A model generated the notes under the pieces. The model was not told where the DNA came from, searched no databases, and worked only from the letters and a program-made list of their open reading frames with translations. Shown here one piece after another: positions 43,076-53,400 of a DNA stretch of 64,000 nt; the first letter of the stretch is position 1, and each line of letters opens with the position of its first letter. The translations under genes and the position numbers were made by a program. The stretch lies in assembly GCA_011037195.1 (NCBI GenBank), contig JAAEAF010003140.1:26952-90951 (forward strand). The letters run 5' to 3'. This DNA is from Triatoma infestans. Lineage: Eukaryota; Arthropoda; Insecta; Hemiptera; Reduviidae.

Positions 43076-43485
43076 TATCAATGGGCAATGCTGTCAGTAT
43101 GTTCATTTTAATTTTGGGTCGAGTATTTTCATCGATCAATTTTGTTCCCGTCTTCTTTGTGAGATCTAGCTTGTTTATCTTCAGAGGGGACTATTTGCAA
43201 CATCTCCTACTCCTAATCCCAATCTATACACACTATACAAAAGTGGGAGTGAAGTACTTTTATATAATTTCCTTGCACCCCCCGTTAAAATACTAACCTA
43301 AGAACATTTGTACCAACTTTCTCGCTGATAAATACATCCGCACTAATAAATACATACACACTTCATTCACACTAGGGGAGGGTACTATATATTCCGCTCC
43401 CCATTAAAATAGAACCTAACAAAAATAGACTAACTATACCATATTCCTAACTACTGACTATTACCTAAACTAACTAGCTAACAAC
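43076..43485. other. LINE 3' flank and unrecognised sequence
   Basis: The part next to 43486 probably includes the 3' UTR of the LINE fragment. The remainder has no assignable feature. Confidence 0.35.
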
Positions 43486-43938
43486 CTAAATCTTATTATA
43501 TAAATTAATATTCTTCAGGAAGGCAAATAGTCCTCTGATATATGGGGAACCATCTTTCAATATTGCACGCAAGTCGTGTGGCAGGCCTGCTCTTTGCCTT
43601 TGTTCACGCAGTGCCTGGCACCCTTCTAATATGTGGGCCACCGTCAACCTTTCCCTACATGTTGGACATTCCGGTCTCCTTTCATTCACTAAAAGATATC
43701 CATGTGTCAAACGCGTATGCCCAATCCTGAGCCTTGTAAGAATGACTGACTCGCGCCTAGGGAAACTCTCAACCGACCTCCTTAACACACACGATTTTAC
43801 CTCCTTTAATTTTTCGTTTAAACTAATCCATTGGGTTTGCCATTTACGTATCACTATAATTTGAATTCTTTTTCTCCGAGTAAATTCATTTAAGGGGAGG
43901 TTATGGAGTGTAATGGAATCTGAGATCATTAGAGTCAT
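43486..43938 (-). pseudogene. I/Jockey-group LINE ORF2 C-terminus
   Basis: An uninterrupted 150-codon minus frame reads WQTQWISLNEKLKEVKSCVL, then ESVILTRLRIGHTRLTHGYL, the zinc knuckle CPTCRERLTVAHILEGC (C-X2-C-X7-H-X4-C), LRAILKDGSPYIRGLFAFLK and a stop after NKI. This is the standard post-RNase H tail of I-type LINEs. It is clean of stops, so it is younger than most fragments here, but it is truncated at the 5' end where it abuts the LTR-like repeat. Confidence 0.85.
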
Positions 43939-43939
43939 A

Positions 43940-44290
43940 GGATCCGAAGAGCGGAGAAGCAGACATTTAATGAATCAAAATTCATTTATTCCCCACCTAT
44001 GCCAGACAAGGAAGGAAGCGTTCGACTCTTACAAATAGAGCGACAGCAGTACAGTTCAGAACATTTTACATCCAGTCATCACCCAATCTACTTACTACCT
44101 TCTTATTACTCAGTCAGTCTGTCTCTTTATTATTATCATCTCGCTACCTAACTTCTAACTTAATTGTGAAGTCTTTGCAGTTTGTGTGTTCTATTCATTA
44201 TACAGTGTTCGGCATATCATCTAGTTTATTTCTCTAAAATCCATTCTCTCTAATTCTTTCTAATACTCAATCCATTATATGGAGGACGGA
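43940..44290 (-). repeat. LTR-like repeat, copy 3
   Basis: Reverse complement of the 3238-3580 repeat. On the minus strand it reads AGAGAAATAAACTAGATGAT, GCCGAACACTGTATAATGA, AGAGACAGACTGACTGAGTA and ends CTCTTCGGATCC. It directly abuts the LINE C-terminus. Confidence 0.6.
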
Positions 44291-44810
44291 TGGGGTTGTG
44301 CTTTCTTAAAAAAAAAAGTCATTATTTATTAAGTGTATATTCTCCCTATTGATATAATGTTAAAGATAACTAAACATTTAGTTCTTAAATAATTACCCTT
44401 CAATGAATATATTGTTTTTATATTTAATGGAAAGTAAATGCGATAATGTTGTCCAGTTTATAGAGTTCATAACGAACAATGTTATTTTGTAGGGCGTAAG
44501 TTAGCTATATGTATATTTAACAATGTGACAAAAACATGTGGTTTGTTTAAACCTGAATAATGGTCGAAATAAATTACAAGTTGTAAGCAAAAACCATCTA
44601 GTAATCTACACTGCAGTGTGCTATAATAGTTGTACATGCAGTATCAAAAGAAATTGCCGTGTAGAACTATGCAGTAATTCTTGTTACTTACCCGACCATC
44701 CTACAATTTCTTTCAGATAATTCATTGTAATTATTATTTATTTAATCCAATTCATAAATTGGATTAATAAGTTAAAGTTGTACCTATTTATTTAGGCCGC
44801 ATAAAAAAAA
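44291..44810. other. Unrecognised AT-rich region
   Basis: A cysteine-rich 60-codon ORF at 44538-44720 has no recognisable features and is probably chance. Confidence 0.35.
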
Positions 44811-44814
44811 AAAA

Positions 44815-45565
44815 AATCTGAAGTGAACCACTCACGGGAATTTCACGTATGCCAATTTATTTACATAGTTATAATTGACAAATATTCTTCAAACATAATT
44901 CTTACTAGATATTCAGTTCCCTTTAATTTGCATGAATGGGAGAATTTAAACATTATGAAACAACTTTTTTGAAAAAAGTATAACCTCCCACCCCCACTCA
45001 AAACCACCCTTAAATGAATTTTTTCGGTATAAGCAAAAAAAAAAAAAAAAGATCTTTGTATGTATAGTTTTTTTATATAAGGGATATGCCCTGCGACCTG
45101 AAAGATCTATTGTGCCTCCCGGAGCCTTCTCCGAGTGCATTGCCGGCCTCCGAACAGTGTTCTCCAGCTACAGACAACTCTGCCCTGATGGGCAAAATCA
45201 GACAGTGAAGCTGTAGAGGTTTCTAGGAAGAGAAAATTTTAACGGCACCATGCTGGATTCGAACCCGAGACCTCCGCGTTGCTAGTTCAGCGCGCTACCA
45301 TTGAGCTAATCCCTTCCCTTGTACGTATAATTAGTATACCAATTATAATGAAACCTATCGGTGTTTTTATGGAGAAAATCGCAGAAAACTGAAAAAAAAA
45401 AAATACTGATCTTTTAAGTTTCTGCGGCAATGTTTATTGAAAGCTAATTGAGCAATCTGATTTTGTGAAAATATTGTTCAGTAATGTCACATTTCCTGTC
45501 AATCGATTTTCTTCAAACTCGGAATTTTGGTAACATGTTTAATTCTAATTAATATTATATGGATG
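44815..45565 (+). repeat. Family H copy split by SINE-A
   Basis: Starts AATCTGAAGTGAACCACTCA, continues AACCTCCCACCCCCACTC and AATGAATTTTTTCGGTATAA, then the SINE. It resumes TGAAACCTATCGGTGTTTTT and CGATTTTCTTCAAACTCGGA up to the tail of the next LINE. Confidence 0.65.
45073..45320 (-). mobile_element. SINE-A, CGACCTGAAAG-tail subfamily, reverse
   Basis: GCCCTGCGACCTGAAAGATC tail, GGAGCCTTCTCCGAGTGCAT body, GGATTCGAACCCGAGACCTC B box (perfect GGTTCGAATCC on the minus strand apart from one base) and GCTACCATTGAGCTAATCCC A-box region. Confidence 0.82.
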
Positions 45566-45569
45566 ATTA

Positions 45570-46741
45570 TTATTATTATTATTTGTCAGTGGGGAGGGAA
45601 ACCTTACGCTATCCAAAGTTTCACTGGGCCCTTACAGCTACCCCAAGAAAAACAAAAACAAGCCGGGTCTATAACAAAAATCCAGACCCGGATCTAATCC
45701 AACTAAGATTCACCGCAGTTCACCTTAAGCGGAAATAGCCTAAGCTCTTCCACAGACATTCTATTCCGACCAAAGATGATGGACCTAATTTCCTCACAAC
45801 CCAGGCAATCAGTCATAAGATGGATGGGTGTTTCCTCCTCTGTCTCACAGACTGTACAAAATGGATCCGACATAAGCCCCATTATGTAGAGATGTCTCCT
45901 TAAAGCACAATGTCCAGTAAGAGATCCAACTAGATGCTTGAGAGGCTCCATGAAAACACAGCAGCGTCTCACTAATGGCCTTGTCCGGACCCCCCTGATG
46001 AGCATTTTGGACTGCCGAAAACCCAACTGAGCTCATTCATAAGGATGAATGCTGTGAAGCTGTCCATGTCTGGAAGCCTGCAGACATATGCCAGAAGACA
46101 CGCCAACAGCAGGCTCGGAACCAATGAAAGGAAGAGAGGCGCCTAATTTGGCAAACCTATCCACCTCCTCATTCCCAAAATTCCCATGTGACCTGGCACC
46201 CAAACTAGAAGCACATCCTTCAGAGGAAGAAAGCTCTTCCAGTCTTTTAGAACATTCTAACACCAATCTGGAAGTGAAGACATGTGAACTCATCGCCTTC
46301 AGCGCAGCCTGGCTGTCCGAGCAGATACAAACACCTTTTAAGTTAGTGTTACCTACCCTCTTATTCAAAACATAACAAAGAATAGCATAAACCTCAGTCT
46401 GGATAGACCGTGGTCCATTCACCAAGAGATACTGTCAAATGATCTCCCGTCTCAAAATAGACCGCAGCTCCAGACCTACCATCCATTCTAGAACCGTCCG
46501 TATAAGACCGGAAGTAATTATTAGGTATCATGCCAGACGGACCCAATCTTGACCAATCTTCCCTAGAGGGTAACCTGACACTGTAAGAATGCTCGAAAAC
46601 AAAAGTCTTCAACATTCTATTCATTCTAGGAACCTTTAAAAGCATCTTGCGATGAATGATAGAGTGACCTTATCGCTTACCCTGCCAAAAACCTGCCTGT
46701 TTAATTCTATAACAGGCTTTCATTGCCATAGTTTTCACCTG
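45570..46741 (-). pseudogene. RNase H LINE, copy A (5'-truncated)
   Basis: From the 5' end at about 46741 the minus strand reads AMKACYRIKQAGFWQGKR-type words, then KTFVFEHSYSVRLPSREDW. The RNase H domain follows: YTDGSRMDGRSGAAVYFE, QTEVYAILCYVLN, CICSDSQAALKAMSS and NFGNEEVDRFAKLG. Next come HLVGSLTGHCALRRHLYIMG, CTVCETEEETPIHLMTDC and a 3' UTR with (AAT)n tail at 45568-45582. All four RNase H acidic residues are present, but frameshifts near 46430, 46220 and 46030 break the frame. RNase H in such LINEs degrades the RNA template after first-strand synthesis. It meets copy B 5' end to 5' end. Confidence 0.88.
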
Positions 46742-48435
46742 ATAGAATTGGTATATTGTTGGACACAGGATAAAGGACTTTTCATTAATCCTAATAAGAC
46801 CCAGGCAATTCTATTTACTCATAGAAGGAAGATAGTGGGTTTTACACCTCCCAGGTTGTTAGGCACTTCCATGCAGGTTAGTAAATCAGTGAAGTTCCTT
46901 GGAGTAGTTCTCGACAGTAAATTGAACTGGTCGGAACATGTTAAGGCACAGCATCAAAAAGCAGTGATTTCCTTTTGGCAATGTCGAAGAGTTGTAGGTA
47001 AGAACTAGGGGATCACTCCCAAGATGATCTTCTGGATTTATTGCATGGTCATTAAACCTAGGTTGATATATGCGGTTTTGGTGTGGTGGCGTCGCATTGA
47101 AACACGATCCGCTAGACAGCTGCTGGAAGATATCCAACGTTTGGTTGTCTGGCGGTGACTGGTGCGTTTCGGACTACACCGACCGCATCTATGGAGACTT
47201 TGTTAGGGATTCCACTCTCTTTGTGGAGGTGAAAAACCAGGCAATGAAAGCCTGTTATAGAATTAAACAGGCAGGTTTTTGGCAGGGTAAGCGATATGGT
47301 CATTCTACCATTTATCGTGAGATGCTTTTAAGGATTCCCATTACAGGTTTCCCTTCTGATAGGAATTTGAAGACTTTTGTCTTTGGTCATTCCTACAGGG
47401 TTAGGTTGCCTTCTAGGGAAGATTGGTTAACCCTGGGTCCGTCTGGTGTGATTCCTGAGAATTATCTCCGATGCTACACGGACGGTTCCAGGATGGATGG
47501 TAGGTCTGGGGCTGCCGTCTATTTTGAGACGGGAGATCATTTGGTAGCGCCTCTTGGTGAGTGGGCCACCGTTTTCCAGGCTGAGGTTTATGCAATTCTT
47601 TGCTGTATTTTGGATGAGAGGGTGCGTAACACTAATTTAAAAGGTGTTTGTATCTGCTCGGACAGCCAGGCTGCGTTGAAGGCGCTTAACTCATGTGTCT
47701 TCACTTCCAGATTGGTGTTGGAATGTTCTAGAAGACTGGAAGATCTTTCTTTATTAAAGGATGTGCTTCTGGTCTGGGTTCCAGGTCATATGGGAATTTT
47801 TGGGAATGAGGAGGTGGATAGGTTTGCCAAATTAGGTGCCTCTCTCCCTTTCATTGGTCCAGAGCCTGCTGTTGGTGTGTCTTCTGGCACATGTTTGTCG
47901 GGCTTTCAGACGTGGATGACCTCACAGCACTCATCCTTATGGATGAGTGCAGTGGGTTGTCGGCAGTCTAAGATGCTCATTGGGGGTCCGGACGGAGCTT
48001 TGAGTAGCGGGGTCCGATGTCTTTCACGGACCTCTCTCAGCATCTGGTTGGCTTCCTCACTGGGCATTGTGGCTTAAGGAGACATCTCTATACAATGGGA
48101 CTCATGCCTGACCCGTTTTGTAGAGTTTGTGAGACGGAGGAGGAAACACCCATGCATCTGATGACGGATTGTTTGGGCTGTGAGGAGATTACGTTTAGGA
48201 CCTTCGGCCGGAATAGGATATCGGTAGAGGATCTTAAGCTATGTCCTTTTAAGGTTTTGGTCCGATTTGTTCGGTCTGTGGTGAAACTTAGATGGATGGG
48301 TAAAACCTGGGATTGGACTTTTGTTCCAGACCCAGTAGTTGTTATTCTTTAGGGGTAGCTATATGGGCCCAGGGAGGCTTTGGATAGCGTAGGGTTTCGC
48401 CCTCCCCTTCCTTGAATAATAATAATAATAATAAA
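46742..48435 (+). pseudogene. RNase H LINE, copy B (RT end, RNase H, zinc tail)
   Basis: Starts in the RT thumb: QDKGLFINPNKTQAILFTHR, SVKFLGVVLDSKLNWSEHVK. A stop follows at 47006, then MIFWIYCMVIKPRLIYAVLV, a shift through VTGAFRTTPTASMETLLGIP, and from about 47215 an open frame to 48077. In the 335-codon ORF beginning at 47070 the RNase H residues are D138 (CYTDGS), E172 (QAEVYAI), D198 (CSDSQAA) and D250 (NEEVDRF), and WVPGH precedes the last. One more shift near 48040 leads to HLVGFLTGHCGLRRHLYTMG and CRVCETEEETPMHLMTDC, ending at 48352. The 3' UTR ends GGGTTTCGCCCTCCCC and (AATAAT)n. The first ~30 codons of an ORF starting at 46652 are antisense of copy A, not protein. Confidence 0.9.
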
Positions 48436-48785
48436 TTGACAATTTTGTTGTAAATTGTTTTTAAATTTAAAGCCCTTTTGGGGTGAGAGGAAGTTTAGGA
48501 TTCCAGTAAAGTCATTTTATTAAGTTTAGATTCTCCAATTGATATAAAATTGAAGATAAGCAAATATTTAGTAAAAATATTTGAAGAAAATTGGGCCTTT
48601 TAAATCTTGTAAACTGCAGTAAGAGAAAGTCGTGTGAGTGTTTCACACCAGATTTTTCCCCACTATATAGGAAACCTGAAAATGTGTATGAACATTGAAA
48701 ACAACTTGGAAGATTACACCCGAATGCAATACTTCCTCTCTTTCAGTTGTAACTGAATTTAATAAAAAAAAAAACTCATAAAATA
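48436..48785. repeat. Family H fragments
   Basis: GCAGTAAGAGAAAGTCGTGT then GAGTGTTTCACACCAGA (48616-48653) is a TCTGG end in reverse. GGAAACCTGAAAATGTGTAT after it is subfamily B wording. Confidence 0.6.
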
Positions 48786-49520
48786 GTGCTGTTTAATATG
48801 GATACACTGTATTATCGTAGGAAAGATAAGGGGTTTAGAAACATAAATATTCCAGTTTTAAAGCATAATTTATTGTCTTACTATGTAAGACACAACCTCA
48901 ACTTCTACATACCAGATGCCATGCAAATATTATTTGATTTATTGTTTAAAGTATGTTTTGATAATCAGATTCAGTTCATTTAAAAAAATAATTGAAACGC
49001 AGCAGTCATGAACCTGATAATCGATAGATTCGAGAATCTGATCTTTTTCTATTTAGCGGCATCCCATTCTGCCGTAGTAAGATTTCATACAGATTTGATT
49101 CGAAGTCCTTTTTTCCCCCCAGAGCTAGCTGTTGTATTTTTTTTTGCCAGGCAGGTCCTCCTGGATGGCTATAAAACTTGTTTCTCGTCACCTCTCACTA
49201 ATTTTCGCTTGTAAGATCAGAGACGGTTCCCACCACTTTACCATATGATTATTAACACCGCAGACAATTTTTTCCATACAATTTTCACTGCCGGATTCAA
49301 GTCCTGGTTAGTCTAAAGAGATGAAAAACGTTTTGGCCAAGCTTATGAATGAACAAGGTCCCTCTTGGATTCCCGGTATTACAGTGCATGCCCAAAAGCT
49401 ATACAAGGTAGCAGATATTGCATTAAATCTGCCCACCGAATTCCCCCCCCCCCAATCCAAGTTTAACTTTAAGAAAATTTCTAAAGGACCCATAGAAGTG
49501 GATAGAGATACATAAAGTGC
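48786..49520. other. Cluster of unassigned short ORFs
   Basis: Three ORFs look less random than most. Plus 48786-48983 reads DTLYYRRKDKGFRNINIPVL and IPDAMQILFDLLFKVCFDNQ. Minus 49006-49191 contains HPGGPAWQKKIQQLALGG. Plus 49321-49515 reads MKNVLAKLMNEQGPSWIPGI and FNFKKISKGPIEVDRDT. I recognise none of them. They could be decayed pieces of one or more transposons or of a host gene; there are no splice or motif clues I trust. Confidence 0.3.
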
Positions 49521-49789
49521 GCGCAGTTTGGAAGCCCCATTTTTAAGGGGAGTTTATTTGATGAGCAAAAGACTTCTAAGATAGATGAAATGTATACAGG
49601 TTAAACCGAAGGCTAAAATCTTGGTAAGCTAGTTAAGTCTAAAGAAACTCTTTTATGAAAAGCTGGTAGGGTTAATTATTCTTAGCGACATTTCGAGAAC
49701 AGTTGGGATTGTGGGTGGTAAGAGGGTTAATTAAACTTACAGTTTTCAGACATAGTATACTAGAATTCTGCATAACAGAAGATTTCATA
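49521..49789. other. Unrecognised region
   Basis: No feature assigned. Confidence 0.35.
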
Positions 49790-49995
49790 AGAAAGGGATT
49801 AGTTCAATGGTAGTGCGCTGGACTAGCCCAGCAATGGTGCCCTTAGATTTTCTCTTCCTAAGAGCTGTTACAACTCACTGTCCCGTGATGGACATTCTTG
49901 TCTGTATCAAGAGAATACGTCCGGTGGCTGGCAGTGCCCTAAGAAGGCTACGGGCGCTAATGGTCATAAATATTGACGCGGCGTAAATAAAAAAG
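49790..49995 (+). mobile_element. SINE-A, head damaged
   Basis: GGGATTAGTTCAATGGTAGT (A-box region). The B box is deleted (AGCCCAGCAATGGTGCCC). The body ACTCACTGTCCCGTGATGGA, GAAGGCTACGGGCGCTAATG and the A-rich tail are present. Confidence 0.75.
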
Positions 49996-50589
49996 AAAAA
50001 CAAAAAACACACGCCTAGCCTTTCACTTAATGCAGGTTTTATTTTATTGAAGCCATATAGCTTTTTGTATTTTAAATTTAAATAATTAATATGAGAACAA
50101 AAGATTTGGTACGAAAGACTCGCACGACCTTTCTTTTACTCATCTTATTATAATTACACATATATAAAATGATAAATTTTCTTTTAATCTTCAAATTTTA
50201 CTCATTTGTCCTAACTAAAATATAGCGACGGTGAGGGAGGCAATTATCTACCCAAGAGGGGTTGGGGTGGCAGTTAGTAGAACTGTGAGTACATTATTGT
50301 CTAGTAAACAGTGCTAACAACATCCAACAAACCAAATATTTGAAATTTAACGCTTGAAATTCCACAGAATTCTCCAAAATCACATTGTCCAGAAAATGTA
50401 TCAAATAAAAGTGACGATTATATATGTGCAAATAACACACAAACATTAATGAAAATCGCTATTGGATGTTTATGCAAAAATTAAACAAAAACATGTCTCA
50501 AAAATCTATTCTATAAAATTATACTCACGGTTAACCGATTTCCGCAAAGCTTCTAATGTATCTAAAAAAAGAAAAAAAAAAAAAAAAAG
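49996..50589 (+). repeat. Family H subfamily B copy, first part
   Basis: From about 50100: GATTTGGTACGAAAGACTCG, ACCTTTCTTTTACTCATCTT, then TTTTACTCATTTGTCCTAAC as at 10690. It decays before the next family H start at 50590. Confidence 0.55.
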
Positions 50590-51052
50590 TCTGGTGTGAA
50601 ACACTCATACAACTTTCTCTTACACACCAGTTTTAGGAATTGTTATTGACAAATTTTATAGTTAGTATAACAAATTTTATAGTTAGTATAACAAATTTAA
50701 TGAAATTCCGTCGGTGTTTTTATGGAGAAAATAATAAAAAATTGGAAAAAAAAAAACTATTCAGTAAACAAACACTTCCGGTTTACTAATTTTTTTTGAA
50801 ACTCCGAATTTTGGCAATAAATATATTTCTAATTAATGTTATTTAGAATGATAGAATTGTGTAATAAATTGAAATAGCCCTTTAGGCTATTTAAAGGAAA
50901 AACCTAACCCCACCCCTCACCACTCCACCAAAAGTAACCTTAAATGCATTTTCTGCGAAAAATGTTTCAAATAAAAATTGAAGAACTTTGTGTGTGTAGT
51001 TAATATAACAGTTTAAAGGAAATCGTTGGAGCTACTTTTGAGAAAATCGCAA

Positions 51053-51083
<31 letters not shown>

Positions 51084-51638
51084 CCATTGAGGTACACATT
51101 GAAAAAAATGGCGAGGTATAATACGTCATTGAGTGAAAATGAAATTATTTCAGCGCTGGAATACGATTGTAGGACTAATTTTAAAGTAGTAAGCGCAAAA
51201 AGAAGTAACCGAACTGGTGGAATTTTTTATAACTTTAATGTGAACCTCGTTTATTCCAGTACTAGACCGGGAAGAAAATCAGGAGATCCCAATGTAAGTG
51301 ACATAAGAGCACTCAAATACCCACCAGAGGGTGTTATCTATTACTAAACAGATTTCAATGAACCATACCTGATGATGTATTTAGGTTAAGGAATTTAGAC
51401 AGATAACCTACTGTCGGATCCCATGGTGATATCTAAACAGAATATCAACTTTGAACTTTCTAGGAATTTTTTTTTTTTTTTTGTAGCTATTCTGTTTACA
51501 TACACACAAACACACTATTTTCTAAAAAACACATTCTTAGATTCAGAGGACCTCAAAACGGATATTTCCGGATGAAAAGTCAATATCGAAAATTTCACAC
51601 GATTACAATACTTCCATTTACTAGGAGTGAGAGAAAGT
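50590..51638 (+). mobile_element. Family H, full length, with foreign insert
   Basis: TCTGGTGTGAAACACTCATA start and an end CTAGGAGTGAGAGAAAGT. A 23-bp local duplication (TTTTATAGTTAGTATAACAAA) lies near 50650-50695. The second module runs into a long A tract. About 310 bp of unrelated sequence (51087-51395) intervenes before GGAATTTAGACAGATAACCT resumes the element. Confidence 0.8.
51087..51347 (+). CDS. Hypothetical 86-residue protein inside family H
   Basis: A clean 86-codon frame (start ATG at 51087, an alternative ATG eight codons later after KK) sits in sequence absent from every other family H copy here. The product is balanced in composition, unlike the low-complexity ORFs around it: SLSENEIISALEYDCRTNFK, TGGIFYNFNVNLVY, STRPGRKSGDPNVSDIRALK, ending PPEGVIYY. 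No signal peptide, membrane segment or motif is visible and I do not recognise a family. The region preceding it is a 24-base A run, which may mark the end of an insertion. It could be an exon or a retrocopy fragment, or chance. Whether it is expressed cannot be told. Confidence 0.35.
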   Translation: MRYTLKKMARYNTSLSENEIISALEYDCRTNFKVVSAKRSNRTGGIFYNFNVNLVYSSTRPGRKSGDPNVSDIRALKYPPEGVIYY

Positions 51639-52229
51639 AATTATATAACTGATAAAACCATACATTTTACTAAAGTGGTACTTCATAAAAAAGGATAACT
51701 TTACTGTTTCTTCCAGACACCCCCCAAAAACAAATCATCATTATGTTTTTTTTCTGCTAAACATTGTAAGAGAAACTACTGCCAAATTTTCGTAATAGGA
51801 TTTTCATTGGAAAATGCATGTTTTGAGGTCCCCTGAGGACGATGAAAATGTTTTTAGATTTGTGTGTGTTTTTTTTTTGTTTTTTTTTTATTTTGGTAGT
51901 AACCCTACCATTGGGGAGTTTATTTTCTACATGCAGCAAACCTTCGGTACTACATGTAATAAAGTACATTAATATAAGCTTTAACTTAACTAAATATGTA
52001 CACAGATTAACAAAAGAAAATTAAATAATTTCAGACGACATATTTCAACTAAAAAACAATAATAGTATGTGATATGTGAGTAAAACAATTATAATATGTG
52101 AGTAATGATTTTATAAACAAAATGAAGAAATGAACAATAACTAATGCAGATAAGATGAAAAGTTTATATATTATTTAATTGTACTAAATTGATGTTATTT
52201 ACAAATTTACTAAATATTTCTATGTTATT
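51639..52229. other. Family H subfamily B start and unclassified insert
   Basis: At 51760-51870 subfamily B words appear in reverse (TGAGGTCCCCTGAGGACG) up to a short GT tract. There a minus-strand retroelement-like 3' end (GGGTTACTACCAAAATAAAA on the minus strand) has inserted. The rest is AT-rich. Confidence 0.4.
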
Positions 52230-53258
52230 ACTTTCTCTTACTCCTAGTAAGAGGAAGTATTGTAATCGTGTCAAATTTTCGAAATCGAGTTTTCACCGGA
52301 AATATCCGTTTTGACGTCCCCTGAGTCCAAAAAAGTGGTTTTTAGCAAATGGCCTGTGTGTGTGTGTGTGTGTGTGTGTCGTGTCTGTGGGTGTGTGTGT
52401 GTGTCTGTGTGTATGTATGTGAACAGCATAGCTCAAAAACGAAAAATCGTAGAAAGTTCAAACTTGATATTACGTTTAGGTATGACCATGGGATCTGACG
52501 GTGCGTTAATGTGCCAATATTCTTCAACCGGAAGTACCAGTTTACTAGTTTTTTTTTTTACGTTTTTGCGATTTTCTCAAAAATGGCTCTGCCGATTTCT
52601 TTAACTTGTATATCAACTACACATACAAAGAGCTACAACTTTTATTAGAAACATTTCTCCGGGAAAATGCATTGAAGGGCACTTTGGGGGAGGGGTGGGG
52701 TTAGGTTTCCATCTAAAGTGCTATTTCAGTTTATTAGACAATTCTGCCATCTAAATAATGTTAATTAGAATTAAATATGTTGTTGAAATTCCGAGTTTGA
52801 AAAAAAATCAGATAACCGGAAGTGCGTTTGTTTTGACACTTTACTAAATGATTTTTTTCATTTTTTCGCGATTTTCTCAAAAATGGCTCCGATGATTTTC
52901 TTGAAACTTTGTATACAAAATAAAAATGCAAAGATCTACATCTTTTATTTAATACATTTCTCTGGAAAAATTCATGTAAGGGCAGTTTTAGGGGAGGGGT
53001 GGGCTTGCAGCTTCCCCTAAAGTGGTATCATAGTTTGGTATTATACAATTCTATCATCAAAACAAAATTAATTAGAAATAAACAGATGGCCAAAATTCCA
53101 AGTTTTAAGAAAATTGTAAGCCGGAAGTGCGCTTATACTGAACAGCTTTTTCAGTTTTCGACGAATTTCGTTATATTTGGTACACAAACTATAACATTTG
53201 TCAATTATAATTTTGAGAACAGGAGTAAGAGAAAGTTGTGTGAGTGTTTCACACCAGA
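52230..53258 (-). mobile_element. Family H, full length reference copy
   Basis: Opens with the palindrome ACTTTCTCTTACTCC plus TAGTAAGAGGAAGT, then GTAATCGTGTCAAATTTTCG, TGACGTCCCCTGAGTCC and a GT tract at 52350-52425. A part module and two full modules follow (GGCTCTGCCGATTTCTT, GGCTCCGATGATTTTCTTGA, and CGGAAGTGCG twice). It closes AGGAGTAAGAGAAAGTTGTG, GTGTTTCACACCAGA. Read in the reverse direction it therefore starts TCTGG and ends in a palindrome, with ACTTTCTCTTACTCC inverted at both ends but offset by about 20 bases at one. No ORF explains it. Confidence 0.87.
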
Positions 53259-53284
53259 TTTTTTGTGTGCATAAATTTGCTTTT

Positions 53285-53400
53285 TGTGATCCGCCAATTT
53301 TCTCCTTGTATCGTAATATGCTGAACTAATTGGGCTCTACTTCTTTCCAGTAATGGACAGTCAAATATAAGATGATGTACGTACATCCTGCATGATCTGT
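53285..53400 (-). pseudogene. Tiny LINE C-terminal remnant
   Basis: A minus-strand frame reads HHLIFDCPLLERSRAQLVQH, the HX4C end of a LINE zinc knuckle and the helix after it. It sits in the gap between family H pieces. Confidence 0.5.

Noticed and set aside
46652..47008. A 118-codon ORF as a single protein
   Set aside because: Its first ~30 codons are antisense sequence of LINE copy A. Only the part after about 46742 is genuine RT reading.
52311..52604. Valine-cysteine-rich ORF in the GT tract
   Set aside because: It is the translated microsatellite of family H and recurs wherever the tract does.
52230..53258. Family H as a SINE or LINE 3' end because of the T/A run beside TCTGG
   Set aside because: The run varies in length, lies at the wrong end relative to any polyadenylation signal, and no pol III boxes or coding remnants are present.
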